DNA of 64,000 nucleotides from Paraburkholderia kirstenboschensis (GTDB lineage Bacteria; Pseudomonadota; Gammaproteobacteria; Burkholderiales; Burkholderiaceae): positions 1-64,000 of the forward strand of contig NZ_CAJHCR010000015.1 in assembly GCF_904848585.1 (NCBI RefSeq), written 5' to 3'. The notes below the pieces were generated by a model that did no database searches, was not told the DNA's origin, and worked only from the letters and a program-made list of their open reading frames with translations. Positions 36,303-45,461 of the stretch are shown piece by piece. Numbering within the stretch: position 1 is the first letter of the stretch; every line of letters starts with the position of its first letter. A program made the position numbers and the translations under genes.

Positions 36303-37250
36303 ATGCACCGCGTCGGTTATCTGCTGAGTGACGGTTTTCAGATGATGGCGCTCGCGACCCAGACAGTCTTCGAGTACGCCAACATCGCGGCCGGCGATGC
36401 CTTCTATCAAGTGGAGAATTTCGCGGTGGCGGGCGGGGACGTGCGTTCGTCGCTGGGGATGACCGTCAGCGCGCGCTCATTGACTACGCATAGCGAGATC
36501 GACACATGGATCCTCGTGGGCGTCAACGATCCGCTCACGTCGCATCCATCCCCCGCTGTGGTCGCCTTCTTGCACAAGGCCAGCAGACGGGCACGGCGTA
36601 TCGGGGCGATCTGCACCGGCGGGTTCGTAGCAGCGGAGGCGGGTTTGCTCTCGGAGCGGCGCGCCACGACGCACTGGGCGTACGCACGGGAGATGCAAAA
36701 GCGTTTTCCGGACATTCGTGTGGAGGACGACCGCATCTACATCGTCGATGGCCCGATGTGGACGTCTGCCGGAATGACGGCCGGACTTGATCTCGCGCTG
36801 GCGATGGTTGAGAAGGATCTGGGAGCGGACGTGGCGCGCTCGGTCGCGCACAAGCTGGTGATGCACCAACACCGTTCGGGAGGACAGTCGCAGCATTCCG
36901 AAATACTCGACCTCGCGCCGAAGTCTGACCGCATCCAGAACGCGTTGAACTACGCGCGCAAGAACTTGAGCCGGGCGCTGACCGTCGAGGAACTGGCTGA
37001 AAAGGTCAACCTGAGCCCGCGCCAGTTCAGCCGCGTATTCACGCTGGAGACGGGGCAATCACCCGCTAGAGCCATCGAAGGACTGCGCCTGGAGGCTGCG
37101 CGGCTGATGATCGAGAAAAGCCGGCATCCGCTGGATGTGATCGCGAGGGAGACGGGCTTTCGCGATCGACGTCATATGCGCGAAGCCTTTATGCGTGGGT
37201 TTGGCCTGCCCCCGCAGGCGGTACGGCGCGAAGCGCGCAGCCCGGCATGA
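36303..37250 (+). CDS. GlxA family AraC-type regulator with DJ-1/PfpI domain
   Basis: A 315-residue regulator: residues about 1-180 form a DJ-1/PfpI-like domain (nucleophile-elbow cysteine in GAICTGGF), and residues about 205-310 the AraC DNA-binding domain (TVEELAEKVNLSPRQFSRVF; HPLDVIARETGFRDRRHMR). GGAGG upstream of ATG 36303. Divergent from the epoxide hydrolase, its probable target. Others of the family sense amino-acid derivatives or carnitine/glycine betaine. Confidence 0.9.
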   Translation: MHRVGYLLSDGFQMMALATQTVFEYANIAAGDAFYQVENFAVAGGDVRSSLGMTVSARSLTTHSEIDTWILVGVNDPLTSHPSPAVVAFLHKASRRARRIGAICTGGFVAAEAGLLSERRATTHWAYAREMQKRFPDIRVEDDRIYIVDGPMWTSAGMTAGLDLALAMVEKDLGADVARSVAHKLVMHQHRSGGQSQHSEILDLAPKSDRIQNALNYARKNLSRALTVEELAEKVNLSPRQFSRVFTLETGQSPARAIEGLRLEAARLMIEKSRHPLDVIARETGFRDRRHMREAFMRGFGLPPQAVRREARSPA

Positions 37251-37480
37251 AGCGATGTCGTTCATGCTGCTTGGGCGTTCGCACGCGCCATCATCTTTTT
37301 GCCGCGCTCATAGAGGAAGGGCAAACGACTGTGGCGGCCAGCGAAATTGTGCACTGGCGCTGGGTCAAGGTGCCGGACATAGCGACCTGCGACACAAGCA
37401 CCTTGCACTGGGGGAGCCTGGGCGGGCGATGCCCTGCGATGAGTGCAGCGAGCTTAAGCCGCAGGTTGCGACATAGTCAC

Positions 37481-37939
37481 TCAGGATTTCGTGGGGCGCC
37501 CCGTCTTCACCTGCTCTACTGCCGAGACTGCGGCGAGCAAGCGCTTCTGTGCTGCCGATTCGAGCATCAGCAGCCCCGCGCGCAGGAGTTCGCTCTTCTT
37601 GACAGAGACGCCCGCCGCCAGGCACTTCTGTTTGAGTGCTGCGATCTTCTCGTAGTCGGACTTCGGCATGGTGAAGCTGTCGCGTACGACCTTGTCCTTT
37701 TTCGCGCGCTTCGCTTTCGTGCCGCCCGCTGCTTTCACCGGGCTTGCCTCGACCTTGGCCGGCGCCGCCTCGACTTCGACGGCCACCTTGGGCGCCTTGT
37801 TAGTGGATGCTTTCTTTCTGGTCACGACCGCGTTCGGAGCTACGGGCTGCGCTTCGCCGTTTTCCGTCTGTGCGTCATCGGCTGTCTTGGGGAAATGGAA
37901 TGCTTTTTTAGTTGCTTTTTTGGTGGTCGCCTGCGTCAT
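37481..37939 (-). CDS. Basic-tailed ribbon-helix-helix-like DNA-binding protein
   Basis: About 152 residues. The N-terminal 85 are Lys/Ala/Pro/Val-rich and basic, in the style of histone-H1-like bacterial proteins. The last 65 read as a ribbon-helix-helix: strand RDSFTMP, helix KSDYEKIAALKQKCLAAG, then SVKKSELLRAGLLML. Start set at ATG 37939 because GAGG stands 6 bases upstream. The open frame extends farther, but that extension crosses a 24-bp palindrome at 37964-37987 and is unlikely to be translated. Probably an autoregulated DNA-binding protein; I do not recognise a named family. Confidence 0.72.
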   Translation of the reverse strand: MTQATTKKATKKAFHFPKTADDAQTENGEAQPVAPNAVVTRKKASTNKAPKVAVEVEAAPAKVEASPVKAAGGTKAKRAKKDKVVRDSFTMPKSDYEKIAALKQKCLAAGVSVKKSELLRAGLLMLESAAQKRLLAAVSAVEQVKTGRPTKS

Positions 37940-37963
37940 CATGGGCCTCATTGCCAATATCGG

Positions 37964-37987
37964 TATAAACAGTATATACCGTTTATA
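37964..37987. promoter_or_regulatory. Near-perfect 24-bp palindrome, likely operator of the RHH gene
   Basis: The left arm TATAAACAGTAT and the right arm (reverse complement TATAAACGGTAT) match at 11 of 12 positions, with the inner 8 bases GTATATAC itself a palindrome. It lies 25 bases upstream of the chosen RHH start, in A+T-rich DNA within GC-rich surroundings. It looks like an operator for a dimeric RHH protein, or a promoter -10 region overlapped by one. Confidence 0.75.
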
Positions 37988-38163
37988 TGCGAGAGCCGGA
38001 CGGCGGCGGACGCTTCCCCTAGAGGCGGGAGCGGCATCGCCTTTCTTCAGCTTGAGGTTATCTCCGGTTCCCACGCGGCAGGCAGTCAGAAAGCGTTGCC
38101 AGGAGCGTCGTACGAGATGGCATAGCCGTTGCTGGAAATAAAGAGTGCAACTGGGCTCTCGCT

Positions 38164-38601
38164 ATGTCTGTCATCCTGATCGTCGACGACGATTCCGATT
38201 CGTTATGGCTTCTTCAAGTTGTTCTGGAGGGACGAGGCCATCACGTTGTACTCGCTGACGATGGACAGCGGGCGCTGGAAATCGCAGGTCGTTGTCTTCC
38301 TGATGTAATCGTTACCGACTGGAACATGCCGCACATGGATGGGAACGTCTTGTGTGAGCGCCTTCGGTGCTATCCGGCGCTGGCCCTGATTCCGGTCATC
38401 ATGATGTCGGCGCGATCGCCGCCGCAGGATACAGCTAGACTATGGAATGTTTTCCTTCGCAAGCCATTCGATATCGAAGCGCTCGCAGCGGCCGTCGACT
38501 CATTCGCGACCAGGCGCTTGGAAAATAATTCAAATCGGGCGCATTGTGGCGCCGCGCCGTTATCCAGGTGGTCTGGGACAGCGATGAAGTACTGGGCCTA
38601 G
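38164..38601 (+). CDS. Response regulator receiver-domain protein
   Basis: A 145-residue receiver domain: D8-D10 acidic pocket, phospho-acceptor D52 (IVTDWNMPHMDG), and K100 (FLRKPF). No output domain; 35 extra residues at the C-terminus are not a recognised effector. A histidine kinase gene lies 1.1 kb away on the other strand and might be its partner. Confidence 0.87.
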   Translation: MSVILIVDDDSDSLWLLQVVLEGRGHHVVLADDGQRALEIAGRCLPDVIVTDWNMPHMDGNVLCERLRCYPALALIPVIMMSARSPPQDTARLWNVFLRKPFDIEALAAAVDSFATRRLENNSNRAHCGAAPLSRWSGTAMKYWA

Positions 38602-38917
38602 CAGCGTGGCACTTGGGGCGGCGCATAGTCGCTTCCAAAACAGGTTTCGTGCGGTTTCCAGTGACGCTCTGACGCCGCTTACATGGTCGGAGCTGCCATT
38701 GAACACGCTTAGCCCGAAGGTGCGTTCAGGTCGGATACGGTGTTGGTTCCCGGGTTCTGGTGTCTCCTTTCCTCGATAACCGCAGTCCAAAAGAGAGGGC
38801 TAGCGAGCGGCCTATAATTTCCCGTCCGCACACGCACATCCTCTGATTCTATGTGGAGCGGTCCATACCGGACGTTATGCCGTAGGCGTTCGCGACAACC
38901 TTGCTGCAGAGAAACCA
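38602..38917. other. Intergenic region, nothing recognised
   Basis: About 315 bases between the receiver-domain gene and the unknown gene at 38918. No gene, terminator or repeat that I can support. Confidence 0.4.
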
Positions 38918-39562
38918 ATGAAGAAAGGAAAGACAAAACTTACCCGCCATGATGCTGAGCGCCTTTTCGAGGGACTGCCTGCCGGAAAGGTAAGCGCATC
39001 GAGCCGGCCCGAGAACCCGTTCGAAGCAGGGGTGTTCGACGTGGTCAAGCGCGTCGACGACGAGACCAAACTCTGGAAAGACAACCTCATTTCTCTTCCG
39101 ATGGCGATCGAGCTGCCTGCTGGCTACGAGTCGGTATCCCGCATGCGGGAGTCGATGGCGAAGGCATGGCGCGTGAAGTGGGTGAGGGAAGGTAAGAGCG
39201 AAGTTGTCACTGAGTTTCCTGAAGGCTGGACCGCCGTTCGCCCGGGAAATGGACCCATCGAGCTGCGAGATCCCTCCGGCGTGGTCCGCGCCTTTTACGG
39301 GTGGGCCGAAGATGCTGAGCTCAAGATTTTGCCGCGGTATCTGGTTGAGTCACAGGCGAACAGTTCAAGCGGACTAGGCAGCCTGGTTGTTCGTGATCGC
39401 GCGAAGGGTCAAATTCTTCAGAGGTCGTCGAACTGGTCCGCCCGAACTGGTACCAACCATCCAGATTGGAGCATGCTGACCGCGTGGCTCGATTTGCACT
39501 ATCCACAACATCGCGATCCGTTTCGGTACTGGGAGGATTGCGAGCAAAACATCCACGAGTGA
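38918..39562 (+). CDS. Hypothetical protein, 214 residues
   Basis: Family not recognised. A soluble acidic/basic protein without signal peptide or membrane segment. Features: basic start (MKKGKTKLTRHDAERLFEGL), a central FYGWAEDAELKILPRYLVES stretch, and an aromatic C-terminus (DWSMLTAWLDLHYPQHRDPFRYWEDC). Codon use matches its neighbours. GCAGAGAAACC upstream gives a weak ribosome site. It is alone between two-component genes. Confidence 0.65.
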   Translation: MKKGKTKLTRHDAERLFEGLPAGKVSASSRPENPFEAGVFDVVKRVDDETKLWKDNLISLPMAIELPAGYESVSRMRESMAKAWRVKWVREGKSEVVTEFPEGWTAVRPGNGPIELRDPSGVVRAFYGWAEDAELKILPRYLVESQANSSSGLGSLVVRDRAKGQILQRSSNWSARTGTNHPDWSMLTAWLDLHYPQHRDPFRYWEDCEQNIHE

Positions 39563-39750
39563 GCCACTTTTTGCAGGCTCTGTAAAACGGCGACGAAGCG
39601 GGCGTGCTGCGGCTGCGCACTGTACCGGCGCAATCGCAGTCATTGCGCATGCCGCGCTGCATGAGGCTCAGGCGCACTTCCAGCTCACCGGGACCGTTTT
39701 TGACGGTTATGCGCGGAAAAGCTGTGCACCCTGCCAACTGCTCGCGATAA

Positions 39751-40884
39751 TCACCGCGCTTGTCCGGTAACTGCATGTCGGGGCAGGCACACTGTGAAGA
39801 CAGTCTCGCGTTCGTCCGACCGCACGTCAATCGTGCCGCCGTGCGCTATGGCAATCTCACGGGAGATGTACAGTCCGAGACCGAGACTGCCGCCCTGCGC
39901 GGCTCCGGCATCCGGGCCACGCTGGAGCGGGTCGAACATCCGTTGGAGCAGCGACGGTTCGATGGCGGCACCTGCATTCTTCACCTCGAATCGGATTTCC
40001 GTCTCGTCGCCTGTCATCACCACCCGCACCGGTGTGTCATGCGAGCCATATCTGAGGGCATTCACGACCAGGTTACCCAGCACCTGCTGCAGACGCCGAC
40101 CGTCGCACACTCCCCGCAGGCTGGCGGGTACCTCCAGCACGATGAGGCGGTCGGGATGAGCCGCACGCAACTGGTCCGTCTCGTCGGCAAGAACGGTCAC
40201 AAGGTCGACGTCGGTCGGCGCGATCCTGATTCCCAAACCCAGCTCGGTCCGGTTGAAATCACTCAGATCGTCGAGCAGCGCCTGCATCCGGGCACCGGTA
40301 CGGATCAAACGGTTTGCGGCGGCCGATACACCTTCGCCGGCATTCATTCTTGCAAGCAGTGAAGCCGTCGCCTGGATAGTCTGTAGCGGGCTGCGCATGT
40401 CGTGGCCGAGCATCCCGAGGAACAGGTTGCGCTCCCGCTCCACTTCTGCGCTGAAAGAACGGACCGATTCGGCAACCGCCTGGTCCAGCGCCTCATTGAA
40501 ACGGATGATGTCGTCCAGATGGGGCACTTCAGGCAGGCAATCATCCATCCACAACTGAAGCACGCTCGCGCGAAGCGCACGGTATTCGGCGGCCAACTGG
40601 TTGATGTTAAAACCGCTTCGCGCGCGCAGAATGGCGTGCGTTTGTGCCGCGGTGTGCGGCGCACCCTCGACCTGCGGGGCACGCCCCCATGCCTTCTGCG
40701 CCTGCGCTTGCCTGGTCTGCGAGGTCGACAGGTCGGCCACCACCGCCTCAAGCAGCGGCCGGGCATGATCACGTAAAGCCAGGGAATCCATGCTCGCCGC
40801 CGCTGGCAGCAAAGTCAGGGCGAACGCTTCCCATTGCACCAGGATACGCTCGATATCGCGCACGATAAAATCCGCCAGTCGCAT
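39751..40884 (-). CDS. Sensor histidine kinase with N-terminal RsbRD-like domain
   Basis: A 377-residue cytoplasmic kinase. Residues 1 to about 145 form an all-helical RsbRD-N-like sensor module; HisKA has H161 (MLGHDMRSPLQ), and HATPase has QVLGNLVVNALRYG and GSLGLGLYIS. No membrane segment. Output partner not adjacent; the receiver at 38164 and the truncated receiver at 41181 are candidates. Sensor domains of this type occur in stress-response kinases. Confidence 0.87.
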   Translation of the reverse strand: MRLADFIVRDIERILVQWEAFALTLLPAAASMDSLALRDHARPLLEAVVADLSTSQTRQAQAQKAWGRAPQVEGAPHTAAQTHAILRARSGFNINQLAAEYRALRASVLQLWMDDCLPEVPHLDDIIRFNEALDQAVAESVRSFSAEVERERNLFLGMLGHDMRSPLQTIQATASLLARMNAGEGVSAAANRLIRTGARMQALLDDLSDFNRTELGLGIRIAPTDVDLVTVLADETDQLRAAHPDRLIVLEVPASLRGVCDGRRLQQVLGNLVVNALRYGSHDTPVRVVMTGDETEIRFEVKNAGAAIEPSLLQRMFDPLQRGPDAGAAQGGSLGLGLYISREIAIAHGGTIDVRSDERETVFTVCLPRHAVTGQAR

Positions 40885-41180
40885 GTCCTTCCTTGAAGAC
40901 GCAGAATAGCGTTTGGACTTCCCGGTTGCGGCTGGTCCTCCCTTTATGAGAACCGGGTCCGCGGGGTGTAACCACCTGCTGGAACAGCTGCCGCAGACTC
41001 ATCCGCCCGACGACGGTGATTGTAGCAATGGAAGCCCCGTTCATCGGATGCCTAGCCAACGCATCGAAATCCGGAGCAGCATATCGGATTGGCGATATGG
41101 TTTCCTCCCTATCATCGCGACACGCAAGGCGACCGTCAACAGAACTGGCAGGGCCGACGAACCCACAATGCAACTCGCGG
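40885..41180. other. Intergenic region, nothing recognised
   Basis: About 300 bases between the kinase start and the 3' end of the truncated receiver gene. Short frames only. Confidence 0.4.
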
Positions 41181-41525
41181 CTACGTCGCCATACCCAGCG
41201 TACGGACGAGATCAGCCAGCCGGTACGGTTTATGGATAAATGCAAAGTCGTCCAGATGGCCGTGCTGTGACCTGAGGGCGGGAAGAGGGTACCCCGAGGC
41301 GAGCGCGATCCTGACCTCCGGCCGAAGGTCGCGCGTCGAACGCGCGAGCTGGATGCCATCGAATCCCTTGGGCATCACGACATCGGTGAACAGGACGTGG
41401 ATATCGTCGCGACAACTCAGCGCATGCGTATCCAGTGCCGGGCCGGTCAACGTGTCTGCGTCGCCGGATGTGTCACGGCAAGGCGTCGTCAGGAGTCCGA
41501 GTGTCCGTTCGCCGCTGGCGGTCAT
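41181..41525 (-). pseudogene. Truncated receiver-domain protein (probable remnant)
   Basis: A 114-residue frame. Residues from about 40 on read as the second half of a receiver domain (DIHVLFTDVVMP with the phospho-Asp, LASGYP, FIHKPYRLADLVRTLG), but the first beta strand with the acidic Asp pair and the first two helices are missing. Residues 1-38 do not look like any receiver. The pattern is of receivers found at the end of hybrid kinases. Either a decayed gene or a fragment left by recombination. Confidence 0.6.
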
Positions 41526-41815
41526 TCACTCTTCAGTTGATCGGCAGCGCGGGCTAACTGTCAGCCTGCGCCACTGGATAGCCGCACTTCTAACGCTGTA
41601 AGCCGATCTTTGGGTGAACCCTCCCGTGGACACTGGTCGCGCTGCAACCCGGCGAGCGGAAAACCGGATGCGTGCTCGCGTTCGCCCGCTTGACGATGGC
41701 TGATATTGTCGGAAGCAAGCGGGGAAAGCGCCCTGGTAGAGAGGCATATATCTCGTGACCAGGGCCCTTTAATAGATGACGCATTTAATGCGGCCTACGA
41801 CCGCGCAGCGCGCCG
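41526..41815. other. Intergenic region with a hairpin at 41731-41764
   Basis: About 290 bases. CCCTGGT (41731-41737) pairs with ACCAGGG (41758-41764), with an inner GAGA/TCTC stem, and CCCTTTAATAG follows. It may be a terminator between convergent or tandem units. No gene recognised. Confidence 0.4.
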
Positions 41816-42172
41816 TCAATGTTTTTGCAGGTGCGCTTGAATTTCCCGCGCATCAAGGGCCGAGAGATCTTCGTTGATCTCTTCGAAAATCATCTGACGC
41901 GTTTCCTCGCTCAGACGCGCGCGCAGCATCCCGAGAAACTTCGGCTCCACGGCGAATCGCAATCGCTGGTACCGGTGATGAAGCCGTCCCTGTTCGACGT
42001 AGTCGGCGACAGTTTTCGCAAATTTTTCGCGATCCTTCTCGGTCAGCGCCGGTCCACTTGGGACGACATTGACAAGGTCTTCGATTTCCCGCAAGTCCAG
42101 TTTAAGTCCCGGTGTCTCGAAGATTCGTGCACGGCTGCCGTCGGCAACGACAACCCAAGTAGTGACAACCAT
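41816..42172 (-). CDS. Host attachment family protein
   Basis: A 118-residue member of the host-attachment protein family (PF10116; named for an Agrobacterium attachment gene). The family start TTWVVVADGSRARIFE is clear, followed by LREIEDLVNP-type and a C-terminal helix rich in charge. ATG 42172 has GAGAGG upstream; the in-frame extension to 42253 is dropped. Despite its name the family is widespread in soil bacteria and its function is not established; it often lies in stress clusters, as here. Confidence 0.88.
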   Translation of the reverse strand: MVVTTWVVVADGSRARIFETPGLKLDLREIEDLVNVVPSGPALTEKDREKFAKTVADYVEQGRLHHRYQRLRFAVEPKFLGMLRARLSEETRQMIFEEINEDLSALDAREIQAHLQKH

Positions 42173-42260
42173 GGTGCGCCTCTCAGCATGATCGGTCGCC
42201 GACTCCGCGGCCATCGCAAATCGTCGCGTGAGGCCGGCGAACTCGCCGGTCAACGACAGT

Positions 42261-43475
42261 CTATCTCCAGCGCCCGTCGATGACGGACCGTGGGGCCTCC
42301 CCGCGCTCCTGCGCGAGCGACGGATAGTCGGTATACCCGCGCTCGCCGCCTCCGTAGAACGTGGACGGATCCGGCGAATTGAGCGGAGCGTGCGAGCGGA
42401 GGCGTTCCGGCAGGTCGGGATTGGCGATGAACGGGCGTCCGAACGCGATCAGGTCCGCTTTGCCATCCTCGAGCCATCTCTCCGCAGTGTTGGCGTCGAA
42501 CCCGCCCGCGACCATTAGCACACCGCGATAGGTGCGACGTATCATCTCGCTCATGCGTTTCGCACGCTCCGTGAAAGCGACATCCTCACCGGTCGCCGCC
42601 AGCGCGGGATTGACCATGTGCAAATAAGCGAGCCCGTATCGATTGAGCTTCTCGATAACATAAGAGAAGGTTGCCTCGGGATCGTCGTCATGCATGTCGT
42701 TGAAGGTCGCGAGAGGAGAGAGCCGTACGCCGACCTTTTCCGGCCCCCACACTTCGCAAACCGTCTCGATCACCTCGAACAGCAGTTTGGCCCGGCGCTC
42801 GCTCGACCCGCCGTATTCGTCCGTGCGGCGGTTCGTGCCGGACAACAGGAACTGGTCGAGCAGATACCCGTTCGCTGCGTGCACTTCGACGCCGTCCATA
42901 CCAGCAGCCTTTGCGTTGCGCGCACCCCTGAAATACTGGCGCACGAGATACGGCATCTCTTCGATCTGCAGCGCGCGAGGCGTGACGCAAGGCGCGACGA
43001 CACCTTCGCCGCGCTCGTTCTCGATGAACGCCTCCGCTTTCGGCTGGAGCGCAGACGGCGCAACCGGCAGCATTTCATCGGGTTGCAACGAGGGGTGCGA
43101 TATGCGTCCGACGTGCCAGAGCTGCATGAACATCAACCCGCCCGCCTCGTGCACGGCGTTCACCACGAGCCGCCAGCCTTCGACCTGCTCGCGACTATGA
43201 ATCCCAGGTGTCCATGCATAGCCCTGCCCTTGCATCGACACCTGCGTCGCCTCGCTGATGATGAGCGCGGCCGATGCACGCTGCGCGTAATAACAGGCGT
43301 TGAGCTGAGTCGGTATGTTGCCTGGCCGGCTCGCGCGCGAACGCGTCAGCGGCGCCATCACGCCACGATGACGCAAGTTGTACGGTCCCACCTTGATGGG
43401 TTCGAAGAGCTTGCGCAGCGGGATTTGCTCCTCGTGCTGCCCAGCTTCGGCGGGTAGGGTTTCCGTATCCGACAT
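42261..43475 (-). CDS. Old Yellow Enzyme family oxidoreductase (NemA-like)
   Basis: A 404-residue FMN ene-reductase, longer N-terminus than the copy at 5289. Seen: RGVMAPLTRSRA, the FMN/substrate motif HAANGYLLDQFL, and the phosphate loop ADLIAFGRPFIANPDLP. WHVGR supplies the other FMN contacts. Typical substrates are N-ethylmaleimide, nitroesters and enones. It lies between the host-attachment gene and an 80-residue protein in a stress region, consistent with electrophile detoxification. Confidence 0.92.
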   Translation of the reverse strand: MSDTETLPAEAGQHEEQIPLRKLFEPIKVGPYNLRHRGVMAPLTRSRASRPGNIPTQLNACYYAQRASAALIISEATQVSMQGQGYAWTPGIHSREQVEGWRLVVNAVHEAGGLMFMQLWHVGRISHPSLQPDEMLPVAPSALQPKAEAFIENERGEGVVAPCVTPRALQIEEMPYLVRQYFRGARNAKAAGMDGVEVHAANGYLLDQFLLSGTNRRTDEYGGSSERRAKLLFEVIETVCEVWGPEKVGVRLSPLATFNDMHDDDPEATFSYVIEKLNRYGLAYLHMVNPALAATGEDVAFTERAKRMSEMIRRTYRGVLMVAGGFDANTAERWLEDGKADLIAFGRPFIANPDLPERLRSHAPLNSPDPSTFYGGGERGYTDYPSLAQERGEAPRSVIDGRWR

Positions 43476-43863
43476 AAATTCGCTCCTTGCGTTTTTGACT
43501 CGGCCCGAAAAGTACTGCCATAGACGCTCCGAGGCGTCGGCGTCAGATCACATCGACATGATTCCGCTCTCAGCCACTCTAGCCGTGGTCCGCGCGCGCT
43601 TCTTTCCGGTTTCTGCCCAGATGTTTCGCGATCCTGCCGCCATGCGGTCTATCACCGTTACAAGGCCGTGCATTGATCGCCGGTGTTTGAACTTCGGGTA
43701 AGCGTCCCGGCGCAGCGGCTTGCGCATGCATGGGGAGCAGTGTCGGCTTCATGCAGTCCGGGTCACTCTCTGAACTCATCGCCCAACCATACAAGCCGTT
43801 GTGTGCCCGACCTCGTTCAACCGAACCGGTTACGCGATGCTGCGGCGTCGCGGCATAGCGGCG
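43476..43863. other. Intergenic region, nothing recognised
   Basis: About 390 bases upstream of the NemA-like gene. Short frames on both strands were inspected and none is credible. It should hold the promoter of that gene. Confidence 0.4.
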
Positions 43864-44106
43864 TCAATCCGGCAGAACGAACTCGGTGCGCATGTCTTCG
43901 ATGATGCGCCGGACCTCGTGGGCAAAGTCGGTGCCTTGCTCGTTGAGCGGCACCATATTCCAGTTCCTGCCGGTGGCATCGGGCGGGTGCCGTTCGGGCA
44001 GCGGTATGCGCACGCGCAGTTCTTCCGGCATGTCCGCGCTTATTTTTGCTACGCGACTTTGCGTTTCATCACGAATCTGCTCGGCGGAGAAAACGGTCTT
44101 CGGCAT
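43864..44106 (-). CDS. Small protein of 80 residues, unknown
   Basis: Family not recognised. It starts MPKTVFSAEQIRDETQSRVA and contains a basic/proline central part (PLPERHPPDATGRNW) and an acidic C-terminus. ATG 44106 has GGAG 7 bases upstream, which supports translation. A short copy of its N-terminal motif occurs at 55079-55174. Not a membrane protein. Could be a DNA- or partner-binding small protein. Confidence 0.65.
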   Translation of the reverse strand: MPKTVFSAEQIRDETQSRVAKISADMPEELRVRIPLPERHPPDATGRNWNMVPLNEQGTDFAHEVRRIIEDMRTEFVLPD

Positions 44107-44257
44107 GGGAGTTCTCCATCGCGGCGGGCCGCATGGCTGTGTTCTCGAGCGCGGACGGCCGACCCTTCAAGTCTGGCTCGTATTGGCGGAACGATCTGGA
44201 TGAGAGGCGCGCGACAGCTCTGCATTGACGAGAACCTCTCCGGTGCGGCGCACAACG

Positions 44258-44896
44258 TCAACGGAGCGCGGCCAACGCGTCGCTGATCGGTTTGCCGCCG
44301 CCGGCAAATCCGACGATCTTGTTGACAAGGCCGACCTTCAGCGCTTCGAGCACGACATCGGCAACATCTTCGCGCGCAACGGGGGCACGAGCGGACTGCG
44401 CGTCGGTCACGATCTCAATCGTCCCGGTACCCGGCTCCATGGTCAGTGTGCCGGGACGCAGCACAAGATAGTCGAGTCCACTGCCGATCAGGTAATCGTC
44501 CGATGCGCGCTTCATCTGGGCGTAATGCCGAAGCGCATCTGGGGCGCGTTCAGGGTCGTATGCCAGCAACGCGCTGACGACGATGAAGCGGTTCGCGCCA
44601 TATTGCTTCGCACAATCCACCGCCTTGATGATCGCGTCCCGGTCGATCTGACGCTCCTGCTCGGCGCCCTCGCTTTCAGCGGATCCAGCGGCAAAGATAA
44701 CCGTATGAACCCCCTCGAGCGCCGCGCAGAAATCTTGCGTCAAGTCGACCATCACGGGGCTCGCACCGAGGCCTTCGAAGTGGGCCCTCTGCGCTTCGTT
44801 ACGCAGCAATGCACGAAACGGAATGCCCGCACGATGCAATTTGTCTGCGACTAACCGGCCGGTGCGGCCGGTGGCGCCAATTAACGCAATGCTCAT
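44258..44896 (-). CDS. NAD(P)-binding atypical SDR / NmrA-like oxidoreductase
   Basis: A 212-residue protein with GATGRTGRLVADKL as nucleotide loop at residue 7 and a Rossmann plan of atypical SDRs (SDR_a5). ATG 44896 has GGAGAGA about 7 bases upstream; the longer in-frame start at 44947 is unlikely. Members bind NAD(P) and often have stress or sensor roles; no catalytic YxxxK of classical SDRs. Confidence 0.87.
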   Translation of the reverse strand: MSIALIGATGRTGRLVADKLHRAGIPFRALLRNEAQRAHFEGLGASPVMVDLTQDFCAALEGVHTVIFAAGSAESEGAEQERQIDRDAIIKAVDCAKQYGANRFIVVSALLAYDPERAPDALRHYAQMKRASDDYLIGSGLDYLVLRPGTLTMEPGTGTIEIVTDAQSARAPVAREDVADVVLEALKVGLVNKIVGFAGGGKPISDALAALR

Positions 44897-44930
44897 CGTG
44901 TCTCTCCAAGAAGAAGTGGCCGCGGGATGC

Positions 44931-45461
44931 TCATGCTGTCGTGCCACTGCTGTTCAGACTCTCCAGCGCCTTTTTCAGGCGTTCCTCCTGCTCGTTGGTG
45001 AGAGATGTCTTTAATACTTTTCCGCCGAAAGGCTTCAGCTCAGGCAGGACCTTGTCGAAATTCACGCGACGCACGAGGATGAAGAGTGCCGACGAACCCG
45101 GCTCGATGTTCTGGCCCGTCGAACGCATGAAATCGTCATCGATTCCATAGTCCGAGAGCGCGCCCGACAGCGCGCCCGTACTAGCTCCGATGGCCATGCC
45201 TGTTGCCAGTCCGACGAGCGGATTGAGCAACATGACCCCAACCAGCGCACCAAACAGACCACCCCAAGCCGCGCCACTGAGCGCACCGATCTTGACGAGA
45301 TCGACGGCTTGCTTGAGGTGTACCTTGCCGTCCGCGCTGCGGACCAGGATACAGGCATCCTCAAGGTCGATCAGGTGCTCCTTTTGCATCTGCTGAAGTT
45401 TGGTCAACACCTGGTCGGCTGTCTCTTCGCCTTTAAAGCTTACAACGACTAGATCGCTCAT
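44931..45461 (-). CDS. DUF1269 family membrane protein
   Basis: A 176-residue protein: an N-terminal soluble part (VSFKGEETADQVLTKLQQMQ) and a Gly/Ala-rich hairpin of two membrane-like segments (about 60-100, WGGLFGALVGVMLLNPLVG) followed by a soluble C-terminus. It fits the DUF1269 family. Function unknown; members appear in stress-associated regions, as this one does. Confidence 0.87.
   Translation of the reverse strand: MSDLVVVSFKGEETADQVLTKLQQMQKEHLIDLEDACILVRSADGKVHLKQAVDLVKIGALSGAAWGGLFGALVGVMLLNPLVGLATGMAIGASTGALSGALSDYGIDDDFMRSTGQNIEPGSSALFILVRRVNFDKVLPELKPFGGKVLKTSLTNEQEERLKKALESLNSSGTTA

Noticed and set aside
37940..38074. N-terminal extension of the ribbon-helix-helix protein
   Set aside because: It would translate through the 24-bp palindrome, and the better ribosome site belongs to the ATG at 37939.
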